Assembly: GCF_018598225.1 (NCBI RefSeq)
Contig: NZ_JAHESF010000010.1
Span: 1-64,000 of the forward strand
Length of the DNA: 64,000 bases
From: Chryseosolibacter histidinae
Lineage (GTDB): Bacteria; Bacteroidota; Bacteroidia; Cytophagales; Cyclobacteriaceae
Direction: 5' to 3'
Below, piece after piece: positions 1-9,900 of the stretch; positions within the stretch are counted from its first letter, which is position 1; each line of letters begins with the position of its first letter. Under the pieces are notes generated by a model. It was not told the origin of the DNA and did no database searches. It was given only the letters and a program-made list of their open reading frames with translations. Both the position numbers and the translations under genes were made by a program.

Positions 1-927
1 TATCACAACAAACAGCAGGATGCCGGCAAAGCACTCGAGTCGCTGGAGAAAGCTTTTGCGCTCGACCCCCACGATGCCCGTGTGCTGATGGAGCTCGATC
101 AGCTTTACAAGAAGCTGGGCAAACCTCACAAGACCCGCCTGGCGCTGCTGGAGAAACACCTGAAAGAGACGGAGTATCGCGACGACCTCTACCTGGAGCG
201 GGCTACATTATACAATCAGCTCGGCCAGTACGAACGTGCGAAGGAACTGATCGCCACACGGAAATTCCATCCGTGGGAAGGCGGTGAAGGAAAAGTGGTG
301 GGCCAGTTCCTCATCTGCCACCTCGAGCTTGCCAAGAAGGCGATCGTGGAAGGTAACTTTTCGGAAGCCCTCAACTTGCTGGAACAAGTAGAAACTTATC
401 CGCACAACCTCGGCGAAGGAAAGCTCTACGGCACACAGGAGAACGATATCGATTACCTGCTGGGATGCGTGTATGAAAGTCTCGGAAACGAGGAACGGGC
501 CAACGGACATTTTCTGAGGGCGTCAACGGGTATCAGCGAACCGGTGCAGGCCATCTTTTACAACGACGCCCAGCCCGACAAGATCCTCTACCAGGGGCTG
601 GCACTGAAGAAGCTCAACAACTTGAGCAAGGCCGAAGCCATCTTCAACCGCCTGATCGCCTTCGGCCAGCAACACATGAACGATAAGATCAAAATCGATT
701 ATTTTGCAGTATCGCTGCCTGACCTGCTGGTGTTTGACCAGGACCTCGACCTGCGCAACAGGATCCATTGCCACTACATGATGGGGCTGGGGTACCTCGG
801 GCTCGGCAACGGCAACAGCGCGAAGGCAGAAGAACATTTCAACATCATACTGGGCCTGGATGTAAATCACCAGGGAGCCCTCATCCATAAAAAAATGATA
901 CAATACACTTCTTTGGTGGAAGCATGA
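1..927 (+). CDS. Tetratricopeptide-repeat protein, C-terminal part (DUF5107-type); 5' end outside window
   Basis: The reading frame is open from base 1, so the gene begins upstream of the window; the first ATG inside is at 82. The visible 308 residues are helical repeats with TPR spacing (for example the segments around LEKAFALDP and LYNQLGQYERA). The word FHPWEGGEGK followed later by YPHNLGEGK is one I associate with the C-terminal half of large Bacteroidota DUF5107/TPR proteins; that match is from memory and the N-terminal DUF5107 domain itself is not visible. Its TGA overlaps the ATG of the GH2 gene by the ATGA arrangement, so the two are probably co-translated. It may be a protein-interaction or glycan-processing partner of the GH2 enzyme. 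No enzymatic function can be assigned. Confidence 0.8.
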   Translation, partial: YHNKQQDAGKALESLEKAFALDPHDARVLMELDQLYKKLGKPHKTRLALLEKHLKETEYRDDLYLERATLYNQLGQYERAKELIATRKFHPWEGGEGKVVGQFLICHLELAKKAIVEGNFSEALNLLEQVETYPHNLGEGKLYGTQENDIDYLLGCVYESLGNEERANGHFLRASTGISEPVQAIFYNDAQPDKILYQGLALKKLNNLSKAEAIFNRLIAFGQQHMNDKIKIDYFAVSLPDLLVFDQDLDLRNRIHCHYMMGLGYLGLGNGNSAKAEEHFNIILGLDVNHQGALIHKKMIQYTSLVEA

Positions 928-3665
928 TCAGGAAAATACTTTCAGGCATAATGTTGCTGGCGAGCCTGGCCTGCTCCGCACAACAACAGCTCGATCTCTC
1001 AGGACAGTGGTCTTATCAGCTGGACAGTCTCTCCACTGGCGAAAAGCAAGGATGGAACGCACGGCTCTTCAAAAAAAGCCTGCGCCTGCCGGGCACCCTT
1101 GACGATGCCGGTGTGGGAAAGGCCAACGACCTCACGCCGAAGCTGGAGAAGGCAACGCTGCTGCAGCTCACACGCAAACATACCTACATCGGCGCCGCGT
1201 GGTATAGCCGCGAAGTGACGATCCCCGAAAGCTGGAGAAGCAAGATCATTCTGCTTACGCTGGAACGGGTGCTCTGGGAAACGCAGGTATGGGTCGACGG
1301 GAAAAAGGCAGGCATGAACGAGAGCATTGTAGCACCGCATGAGCTCGACCTCACCAGTCTTCTTACGCCCGGCAAACACGTGCTCTCGATCCGTGTTGAC
1401 AACCGCGAAAAGTACGACGTGAGCCTCGACAAGCGTAACTTTGCCCACGCCTACACCGATGGCACGCAGATCATCTGGAACGGCGTGATCGGCGACATCA
1501 ACCTGAAGGCAAAGGACCCTGTGTTCATTGACGATGTGCAGGTATATCCCGACTTCGATGCGGGTACAGTGACTGCAAACATAACGGTGCTGAATCCTTT
1601 AAAACTTAAAACAAACAGTGTGCTGACCCTGGCCGTGAACGGTCTTGCTTCCGTAAAACAATCTTTGTCCATCGCGGAAGAACGGAATGAGATCAGGGTC
1701 AGATACAACCTCGGAAAAGATTTCAAGCCCTGGGATGAGTTCGATCCGCACCTGTATAACCTCTCTGTTGATCTTGAAGCCGGCAAAGGCAGGAAGAAGC
1801 TGCACGACAACAAGACCGTCTCCTTCGGCATGCGCAAGATCGGCCGCGACAAGAACATCCTGCAAGTGAACAACCACAGGGCTTACCTGCGGGGCACGCT
1901 GGAATGCGCCATCTTTCCACTGACGGGTTATCCGCCGATGGATAAAAAGGGCTGGAAAAAGATCTTCGATGCGGCGCGCGCGTACGGACTGAATCACCTG
2001 CGCTTCCATTCGTGGTGCCCGCCCGAAGCTGCTTTCCAGGCAGCTGACGAAGCGGGGTTCTATCTGCAAATAGAGCTACCGTTATGGAGCCTCACCGTAG
2101 GCGAAGATGAACGCATCAACCGGTTCCTGAAAGAAGAGGCTTATCGCATCATCAAACAATACGGCAACCATCCCTCCTTCTGCTTCTGGTCTATGGGCAA
2201 CGAGCTCCAGGGCAACTTCGACTGGATGAAACAAACACTGGTGGAATTGAGGAAGGCCGATAACCGGCACCTTTATACTACCACCACTTTTACTTTCCAG
2301 AAAGGCAAAGGACTTTGGCCTGAACCCGTTGACGATTATTACATCACCCAATACACCCGCAAAGGATGGGTACGCGGGCAGGGCATTTTTGATACGGCGC
2401 CTCCCTCCTTCGATAAGGACTTCAGCGCTGCCATCGACAGCATGCCGGTGCCCATGGTCTCGCACGAGATCGGTCAGTACTCGGTGTATCCCAACCTGCA
2501 GGAGATCAAAAAATACACGGGCGTGCTTGAACCTGTAAACTTCAAAGCGATTGCGCAAGACCTGCAAAAGAAGGGTATGCTGGCATCCGCCGATGCGTAT
2601 ACAAAAGCTTCGGGAAAATTCGCCGCGCTGCTGTACAAAGAAGAGATCGAACGTGCATTGAAAACCCCCGGGTTCAGCGGCTTCCAACTGCTGGACCTTC
2701 ACGATTTTCCCGGCCAGGGCACGGCGCTGGTCGGTATGCTGGACGCTTTCTGGGAAAGCAAGGGTCTGATCACCGCCGAAGCATTCCGGCAGTTCTGCGG
2801 GCCTGTGGTACCCCTGATCCGTTACAAGAAAGCGGTATACACCAACGCAGAAACCTTCGAAGCTTCCGTGGAGATCGCCAACTTCGGCAACGCAGTTTTG
2901 AAAAATGCCACACCTGCGTGGAAGATCTCCGGCGCCGACGGAAAAGTGCTGGCATCGGGCAAGCTCAACGCTACGGATATCCGGATCGGCAACGGAATTT
3001 CATTGGGCAACATCAGGTATGCCTTACGGGATATCCAGGAAGCCACAACGGTGACGGTAAGCGTAAACATTGAAGGAACATCGCATACCAACACATGGAG
3101 AGTCTGGGTATTTCCGGAGCAGCTTCCCGCTGCTTCGGGCGATGTTCTTGTAACACAATCGCTGGAAGAAGCCATGACGCAGCTCTCCAAAGGAAAAACG
3201 GTGTTGCTGAACCCTTCCCTAAAGTCGATCCAGGGCATTGAAGGAAAGTTTGTGCCCGTGTTCTGGAGCCCTGTTCATTTCCCTGATCAGCCCGGCAGCA
3301 TGGGCCTGCGCTGCGAACCTGCTCACCCGGCTCTGAAACATTTCCCTACCTCCAGCCACTCCGACTGGCAATGGTGGTACCTCTGCAAGAACTCAAAACC
3401 CATGCTGCTGGACGGTATCACCGATGTGAAGCCGATCATCCAGGTAGTAGACAACTTTTTCAAAAACCGAAAACTGGGTGACCTCATCGAAGCAAAAGTT
3501 GGCAACGGCAAGCTGATGCTCTGCGCCATCAACATCACCGAAAACCTGGAGCAGCACCCGGAAGCAAGGCAACTAAGGTATAGTATTTTGCAGTATATGA
3601 ATAGCAAAGATTTCGATCCGGAGGCGGTGCTGAGTGAAGAGGATTTGAAGAAACTAATAAAGTGA
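924..3665 (+). CDS. Secreted glycoside hydrolase family 2 protein
   Basis: This 913-residue protein begins with a signal peptide of about 20 residues (cleavage most likely after ACSA, although the Cys also allows a lipoprotein reading). It has the GH2 order: jelly-roll sugar-binding domain (about 25-200), immunoglobulin-like domain (about 200-310) and TIM barrel (about 315-620). The general acid/base is E427 in the motif MGNEL and the nucleophile is E515 in SHEIGQ, both at family-typical places. About 200 further residues form a C-terminal extension, perhaps beta-sandwich plus a GATase/ThuA-like segment. GH2 members are beta-galactosidases, beta-glucuronidases, beta-mannosidases and relatives; the substrate cannot be told here. 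The ATG overlaps the stop of the TPR gene (ATGA), and a foldback repeat follows the stop after 8 bases. Confidence 0.9.
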   Translation: MIRKILSGIMLLASLACSAQQQLDLSGQWSYQLDSLSTGEKQGWNARLFKKSLRLPGTLDDAGVGKANDLTPKLEKATLLQLTRKHTYIGAAWYSREVTIPESWRSKIILLTLERVLWETQVWVDGKKAGMNESIVAPHELDLTSLLTPGKHVLSIRVDNREKYDVSLDKRNFAHAYTDGTQIIWNGVIGDINLKAKDPVFIDDVQVYPDFDAGTVTANITVLNPLKLKTNSVLTLAVNGLASVKQSLSIAEERNEIRVRYNLGKDFKPWDEFDPHLYNLSVDLEAGKGRKKLHDNKTVSFGMRKIGRDKNILQVNNHRAYLRGTLECAIFPLTGYPPMDKKGWKKIFDAARAYGLNHLRFHSWCPPEAAFQAADEAGFYLQIELPLWSLTVGEDERINRFLKEEAYRIIKQYGNHPSFCFWSMGNELQGNFDWMKQTLVELRKADNRHLYTTTTFTFQKGKGLWPEPVDDYYITQYTRKGWVRGQGIFDTAPPSFDKDFSAAIDSMPVPMVSHEIGQYSVYPNLQEIKKYTGVLEPVNFKAIAQDLQKKGMLASADAYTKASGKFAALLYKEEIERALKTPGFSGFQLLDLHDFPGQGTALVGMLDAFWESKGLITAEAFRQFCGPVVPLIRYKKAVYTNAETFEASVEIANFGNAVLKNATPAWKISGADGKVLASGKLNATDIRIGNGISLGNIRYALRDIQEATTVTVSVNIEGTSHTNTWRVWVFPEQLPAASGDVLVTQSLEEAMTQLSKGKTVLLNPSLKSIQGIEGKFVPVFWSPVHFPDQPGSMGLRCEPAHPALKHFPTSSHSDWQWWYLCKNSKPMLLDGITDVKPIIQVVDNFFKNRKLGDLIEAKVGNGKLMLCAINITENLEQHPEARQLRYSILQYMNSKDFDPEAVLSEEDLKKLIK

Positions 3666-3673
3666 TTGTATTG

Positions 3674-3762
3674 AAAGTCCCGTTAGGGACGACATATTCA
3701 TGCACGTTATGAAAATCTACATACCCTAAATATGTCATCCCTACGGGATTCTTGCGGGCTTT
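3674..3762. repeat. Imperfect inverted repeat just downstream of the GH2 gene
   Basis: The left arm at 3674-3697 (containing CCCGTTAGGGACGACATAT) pairs with the right arm at 3730-3762 (containing ATATGTCATCCCTACGGG), with a short insertion in the right arm. It starts 8 bases after the GH2 stop codon, so it could act as a transcription terminator or mRNA 3' stabiliser. It resembles dispersed REP-like palindromes of Bacteroidota genomes. No U-tract follows the hairpin. Confidence 0.6.
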
Positions 3763-3774
3763 CGTTTAACGTTT

Positions 3775-4510
3775 GCTACCAATATTTCGTCTCTAACGAG
3801 ACTTAATCCGAGTGGCGTTCGCCAGGCCGAGTTGATGTTCTTAACCAACACGCCATCACTACCATTCCGCCGCTAGCGCAAGTCTTCCGGTTGCGCTAGG
3901 GCATGCGGGAGACTTGTGCTGGGATATTTGCTAAGTCTTCAGACTTGTTTACAGCACTACAATGCCCGCAATTCCCAATAGTGTGTTTCAAATATGTGTC
4001 GTTGGTTTTCAGTCTGAAGACTGACATTGTAATGGGCACAAGTCTCGCCTGCACGCATTGCCTCGCAGGAAGACTTGCGCCAGGCTGCGATTGGGACCGA
4101 GTTGCTCACCAATATTGCGCTTCTAACAAAACTTAATCCGAGTAGGCGTTCGCCGGGCCGAGTTGTTTTTTTTTACCGCCCGTACCTTCCGCCGCTAGCG
4201 CAAGTCTTCCGGTTGCGCTAGGGCATGCGGGAGACTTGTGCTGGCATATTTGCTAAGTCTTCAGACTTGTTTACAGCACTACAATGCCCGCAATTCCCAA
4301 TAGTGTGTTTCAAATATGTGTCGTTGGTTATCAGTCTGAAGACTGACATTGTAATGGGCACAAGTCTCGCCTGCACGCATGGCCATCGCAGGAAGACTTG
4401 CGCCAGGCTGCGATTGGGACCGAGTTGCTACCAATATTGCGTCTCTAACGAAACTTAATCCGAGTTGGTGTTTCTTCACCCGCCCGTGTTGGTGTTCTTC
4501 ACCAACACGC
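3775..4510. repeat. Two and a half tandem copies of a ~322-bp nested foldback unit
   Basis: Unit 1 runs from about 3775 to 4103, unit 2 from 4104 to 4426, and a partial third from 4427 to about 4510; units 1 and 2 are nearly identical over their central ~230 bp. In unit 1 three pairs of complementary arms are nested: 3876-3888 with 4068-4080 (13 bp), 3909-3919 with 4036-4046 (11 bp) and 3934-3945 with 4011-4022 (12 bp). The same pairs recur 322 bp later. The 77-residue open frames inside each unit (3903 and 4225) carry no protein-like features and I do not count them as genes. The region fills the whole gap between the GH2 gene and the convergent S9 peptidase. Confidence 0.8.
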
Positions 4511-4521
4511 CACCACACCCC

Positions 4522-6654
4522 CTACTCCGATGCCACCAACGACTTCTTCAGAAACTTCCTCGAAAAGTAATCCGCTACGGCTGCGTTCACTTTCAACGCG
4601 TTGCTGTGTTTCATCCAGTGGTGGGTGTCGTCAACGATCACCATCGTTTCCATGGGAACACCTTTCTTATCGAGCCGGCGGACGAGGTCAGTGCTTTGGC
4701 TGAAGCGCACGTTGCGGTCGTCGTCGCCGTGGATGATCAGCACGGGCGAGGTCCAGGTGCCTACGTGGGCTACGGGTGACGACTGCCACGCTACGGCTAT
4801 TGCCTTCTCGAGGTCGGGCACTTTCTCATAACGGTCTGCAGGCGGATTCAACGCGGGTCTTCCGATGACAAAATCATGCACGCCATGGATGTCAACGCCG
4901 GCAGCGAACAGCTTCGAATCGCGGCCCAGCGCGAGGGCGGTAAGGAATCCTCCATAAGAGCCGCCATAGATACCGATCTGTGACGCATCTACCTGTGGTT
5001 GTTTGCTCAGCCACTCTCCTGCAGCTTTGATGTCGAGATATTCGGAGGCACCTGTCATGCCTGCGTTGGCGGGTTGATGGAAGTCGTATCCGTAACCGAT
5101 GCCGAGGCGATAGTTCACTGATAGCACTACGAAGCCAAGGCTGGCCAGGTATTGATTGAGGGCGTAGGCATTCGAATAATAATCGGAATAATTCCAGCCC
5201 AACAGCATCTGGCGGGGCGGGCCTCCATGCACGTAGACGATGGCGGGTTTCTTTCCGGAGCTTTTCGCAGGCTCGAACAGGTCGGCATGCACCAGCACAC
5301 CGTCACTTGATTTGAACGTGACCTTCTTCGGCGTCACCAGCTTATCTTGCGGAAAATCTTTTGGAATAAGATCGGCGCCGATGAGCTGCATGGTCTTCTT
5401 GGCTGCGTTCAACGGCATCGCTGCAGGCACGGGTGGCCGCTGGGCGGTGGCGCTGATGAATACCAGCGACGATCCATCACCGGTTGCAACCGGCATCCAC
5501 TCCAGTCCACTGCCGGGTGTCATCACTTCCATCGCGGCTTTGTCTACCGGAACGCGTACCACATGCCGGCGGTCAAGGTCCAGCACATCAGGCCCGGTGT
5601 TGGCGCTGAAGATGAGCCACCTTTTGTCTGGGGTCAAGCGGATGTGCTCCGCCATGAAATTACCGGGTGTGAGCAACAGCGCTTTTCCACCCTGCTCAGG
5701 AATGGAATACAGGTGCTGCCAGCCATCCTCGTAAGAAAGGAAAACAATACGTCCACCGGCTGCCCAGTGCAGGTTGGTGCCGCCGTGAGTGGAGGGAACA
5801 GAGCCTTTCAATGTCTCGGGTGCTTTCCAGAGCAGCGAAGCTTTTCCGGTTGCGACTTCCGCTGTCCATATAGACCAGGGGTTGTGTTTGCGGGTCAGGA
5901 TGGAGTCGGGTGCGCCGCCAGCGCCGGGTGTGCGAACGAAGGCGACCTTCGAGCCATCGGGAGACCAGCGTGGGGAGCCGTCGCGGGTAAATCCCGGGGC
6001 GATCCACTGGATGGGGGTTTTTGTATCGGTGAACACACCAATGAAGGCATGATCGCCACGGAATGAAACGAAGGCCAGCCGTGAGCCGTCGGGTGACCAA
6101 TTCAGCGATCCCACGTTTCCTTTCACGGTGAACAGGCCTTTCGCCGCAGCTGAACCATCGATGGGCACGGTGAGCACCTGGCTGCCTTTGGTGAAGGCCA
6201 CCACATCACTTTTCGGTGACAACACCGGATCATCGGCTTCGGCCAGTGTTTTGGCATCGCCTCCTGCAAAAGGAATGGTGAGGGTCTGGATCTTGTAAGG
6301 CTCAGGGGTGAACGAAGGGTTCACAGGAGTGCCGCCATCCCAGTTGGAGCCGTGATCACCTCCGCGTACAAACACCACCCACTTGCCATCGGCTGAGAGG
6401 GTTACGCTGGTGATCTCCTGCCCGTCGTCAGCGTCATAGTTTGTCAGCTTACGCGGTGCGAAGTCAGGCCCTTCGGCAACATATATATTACGCTTGCCCT
6501 GCTCATTCAGCACCCAGGCAACGCGTGACCCCTGCGCAGCTGCGGTGAGCTCCACGGGGAAGGGATAACTTTTAACAGATTGAAGTGTAAACGACTGGCT
6601 GCGTGCCTGTTGACATACCAGGACCACAGCCGCGATCAGCAGGAGGTTTCTCAT
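4522..6654 (-). CDS. Secreted S9 family peptidase (prolyl oligopeptidase / DPP-type)
   Basis: The 710-residue product has a signal peptide (about 19 residues, ending ARSQS). A beta-propeller of TolB/PD40-like repeats follows (about 40-420; blades such as LNWSPDGSRLAF and PRWSPDGSKVAF), then an alpha/beta-hydrolase domain (about 440-700). The catalytic triad can be read as S566 in GGSYGG, D646 in HGDDD and H678 in DDTHH. Such enzymes cleave short peptides, often after proline, in the periplasm or outside. Length and domain order are normal for the family. It is transcribed alone: convergent to GH2 across the tandem repeat, and separated from the next minus-strand gene by about 330 bp that contains another foldback repeat. 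Confidence 0.93.
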   Translation of the reverse strand: MRNLLLIAAVVLVCQQARSQSFTLQSVKSYPFPVELTAAAQGSRVAWVLNEQGKRNIYVAEGPDFAPRKLTNYDADDGQEITSVTLSADGKWVVFVRGGDHGSNWDGGTPVNPSFTPEPYKIQTLTIPFAGGDAKTLAEADDPVLSPKSDVVAFTKGSQVLTVPIDGSAAAKGLFTVKGNVGSLNWSPDGSRLAFVSFRGDHAFIGVFTDTKTPIQWIAPGFTRDGSPRWSPDGSKVAFVRTPGAGGAPDSILTRKHNPWSIWTAEVATGKASLLWKAPETLKGSVPSTHGGTNLHWAAGGRIVFLSYEDGWQHLYSIPEQGGKALLLTPGNFMAEHIRLTPDKRWLIFSANTGPDVLDLDRRHVVRVPVDKAAMEVMTPGSGLEWMPVATGDGSSLVFISATAQRPPVPAAMPLNAAKKTMQLIGADLIPKDFPQDKLVTPKKVTFKSSDGVLVHADLFEPAKSSGKKPAIVYVHGGPPRQMLLGWNYSDYYSNAYALNQYLASLGFVVLSVNYRLGIGYGYDFHQPANAGMTGASEYLDIKAAGEWLSKQPQVDASQIGIYGGSYGGFLTALALGRDSKLFAAGVDIHGVHDFVIGRPALNPPADRYEKVPDLEKAIAVAWQSSPVAHVGTWTSPVLIIHGDDDRNVRFSQSTDLVRRLDKKGVPMETMVIVDDTHHWMKHSNALKVNAAVADYFSRKFLKKSLVASE

Positions 6655-6750
6655 ACGGGGTTTATAAACTTGAAGCCCTGAAGATAGGAAGAATACCGGG
6701 CTGGCGGCGGAGGATTTATGTGGGTGGAAAAAAAAGGTGGAGTCAGGGAT

Positions 6751-6947
6751 AGAAGTCAGAAGCCAGGAGTCAGGAGCCAGAAGGTCGATGATTGTAGATT
6801 GTATTTCGTTGAAGAGGTAGCTACGGCAGGAGGTCAGTTTGAATATTCACGCTACCCGCTACTTCGAAGATCTTCATCTATCAATTCACTCCTTCATTCA
6901 TTCGAAGCCACCCTCTCCTGACTCCTGGCTCCTGACTTCTGGCTTCT
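6751..6947. repeat. Foldback repeat of GACTCCTGACTTCT-type words
   Basis: The left arm (6751-6784) consists of alternating AGAAGTCAG / CCAGGAGTCAGG words and the right arm (6915-6947) of their complements (CTCCTGACTCCTGGC, TGACTTCTGGC). They can pair over about 30 bp with mismatches around a loop of about 130 bases. The element lies 35 bp beyond the stop of the CheB/CheR kinase gene and upstream of the S9 peptidase start. No gene is seen in the 6655-6981 gap; the 67-residue frame at 6718 is encoded mostly by the repeat itself. Confidence 0.65.
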
Positions 6948-6981
6948 AGTATGCAGGGCTAGCTGCATGCACAGCAACTAT

Positions 6982-9900
6982 TTAATTCGTTCCATTGTAA
7001 GGAAGGGTGAAGTAGAAAGTAGATCCTTTGCCTGGTTCACTGTCTACGGCGATGGTGCCACCGTGACGTTTGATGATGCCTGCGCTGATATACAGTCCCA
7101 GCCCCATACCAGGGAAGGTTTCCATTTTAGGATTGCTCACGCGGTAAAAACGGTCGAACACTTTATGCTTCACATCTCCCGCTATGCCGATGCCCTGATC
7201 GGCAACGCTGACCCTGATACCGCCCCGGTCCGGTTCAGTGCTCACGGTGATCTTTCCGCCACTGGGTGAATATTTAATGGCGTTGGTGATGAGGTTGGTC
7301 AGTACCTGTCCGATGCGCTCGCGGTCGGCGGTGATAGGCTTGATGCTGGATTGCCGGAATACAAGCTCGTGCTTTTCGGAGAACCGCTGCAGCTCTTCCA
7401 GCCGCCCGGTGATCAGCTCGTTGAGGTTGAACTGCTCGACGTGGAGCTGAAGGTGGCCATCAGCGATCTTGGTGGTATCGAGCAGATCTCTCACCAGGAA
7501 ATTGAGACGGTCGATCTGGCCGTTGAGCTTCTCCATGATCGATGCACTTTCAGGCTGCTGCGACCGGGCCAATTTTTCCAGCAGCAGCTCCGAATAGGCC
7601 TTGATGCTGGTGACCGGTGTTTTAAGCTCATGGCTGGCAATGCTGATGAACTCGTCTTTCTGCTGTTCCAGCGCCTTGCGTTCAGTGATGTCCTGAAATA
7701 CGGCCACGGCTGACTCCGATTGGCCATTGCGATAGCCGATGGCAGAGACGCTCACATTCAACCACCTTACCGACCGGTCTTTGCAAACCATGCGTAGCTC
7801 CAGGTCGAACGATATACCCTTCTTCTGCGTGCGGTCATACAATTCCTTATATCTTTCAAGATCGTCTTTATAGACCAGGTCCCACAAGGTCTTATCCGCA
7901 AGCTCCTTTTCTTCAAAGCCCAGTATGTCACCAAATTTTTTGTTGAACAGAATGAACCTGCCTTCGGGATCCGTCTGGCAGATTCCCGCCGCGGTCTGGC
8001 TTACGATGGCGCGAAAACGTTCTTCCGACTCGCGCAGTGAATTTTCAGAGCGCTTGCGTTCAGTGATGTCGAAAAAAGTGATCACCACGCCGTTGATGCG
8101 GTCTTCTTCGGTGCGGTACGGCAGCACGCGCATCATAAAGAGCCGGTTATCTTTTGCGGCCACTTCGCGCTCTATCGTATACAATTTTTCAAGCACCATT
8201 TCCGCGTCTTCGATCACGTGGTGATAATCGAGCTTGTTGGTAATGTCAGACAGCGGCCTTCCGATATCATTTGTGATGAGGTTGAACAGCATGCGGGCCG
8301 GGGGTGTGAACAGGGCCACCCTGAAGCTGCGATCGAGGAAGATGGTGCCGATGTCGACAGAATTGATGAGGTTCTGCAGGTTGTTGCTGGCGAGCGTGGT
8401 CTCCTCCACTTTCACCTTGAGCTCCTGGTTTACGGTGCGTAATTCTTCGTTAATGGACTGAAGCTCTTCCTTGCTGGTCTCCAGCTCTTCCGCGGCCGAG
8501 CGCAGCTCTTCATTCATGGCCTGCAGCTCTTCGTTGGAAGCCTTCAGCTCTTCTGCCTGGAATTCGTGCTGCTCGATGGAAGCACGAAGCTGCGATTTGA
8601 TGCGCATGAGCTCTTCTTCGAGATGACGTGCCACCGGCTCGTCAGAAGAAAGCGCTACGTCGGGCTGAGAAGCTTCATCCGAGATCTGCTCGAAGACCAC
8701 CAGGATGAATCCCTGCGCCACGTCGCCCTCACGCAAAACGGGCCGTACATGGATATTGAGTGTTTCGATACGATCGTTGATGGTCACTTTCAGGCCTCTT
8801 GCATCCACCGCCGTGCGTCGCTGCACAGCCTGGTACAGCGCTGACCGCAGCTCCAGCCGCAGCTCCTGCCGCACCATCTTCAGCAGGTTTTGCGTGAGCT
8901 CACCTCCTGTTACCTGCAGGTATCGGCCCACGCGATCTGACAAATGAACAATGTCATATTCACCATTCACCACCACCGAGGGCGGCGCGTATTGTTTCAG
9001 GAGCCGCTGGTGAAGGTCTCCCAACGTCATCCGTTCTCTCGCACGGTATTCCTGAGAGGTCTGAATAGTGGCGGTCTGTACGACCACAGGCTGGCTGAAA
9101 TTGAATGTGGGTACGGATTCTGGTACCGGATATACGCGCACCGGCACCTGCCGTGTCTGAAAAACGTGGAACTCACGGTTGTAAGGCGTATACAGGTCGC
9201 TCGCGCTTTCAGCCGATTCCGATAAACCGAGCAGCAGGAATCCCGATGGCTTCAGGGCAAAATGAAATGTTTCCAACACCCGTTCCTGTGCCGTTTGATT
9301 CAGGTAAATAAGCACGTTGCGGCACGAGATCAGGTCGAGGTGGGAAAAGGGAGGATCCTTGATAAAATTGTGATTGGCAAACAAGATCATTTCCCTGATC
9401 TCGCGCCGGATGCGGTAGCCGCCTCCCTCCTTGTTGAAGAATCTCCGCAGGCGTTCAGGCGAAACATCGGCTGCATCGTTCAGCGTATACATCCCTTCGC
9501 GGGCAAACGAGATGGCTGACTCATCGATGTCGGTAGCGAAGATCTGCACCTTGGGCGCATCGATCACGCTCAGGGTCTTTTCGGCGCACAACATGGCCAG
9601 GGTGTAGGCTTCTTCACCGGTAGCACAGCCGGGCACCCAGATGCGCACCTGCTCTCCTGCTTTTTTCTTCTGGATGATGGCCGGTATGATCTCCTGCTCA
9701 ACCACGTCGAAGGCTTTCTTATCGCGAAAGAAATTGGTCACCGAGATCAGCAGGTCTTTCAGCAGCGATGTTACCTCTTCCGGGTTCTGCACCATGAACG
9801 AGGCATACGAGGGCAGGTCAGGAAGATTCCGGATGTTGATCCTGCGTTCGATGCGACGCAGCAGTGTGGGGCGTTTGTAGTTCGAAAAGTCGTGGCCTGT

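Noticed and set aside
3903-4458. Two open frames encoding almost the same 77-residue peptide (3903-4136 and 4225-4458).
   Set aside because: They exist because the 322-bp repeat is duplicated. The sequence is dominated by complementary arms, composition is unlike the neighbouring genes, and no start signal or family resemblance is seen.
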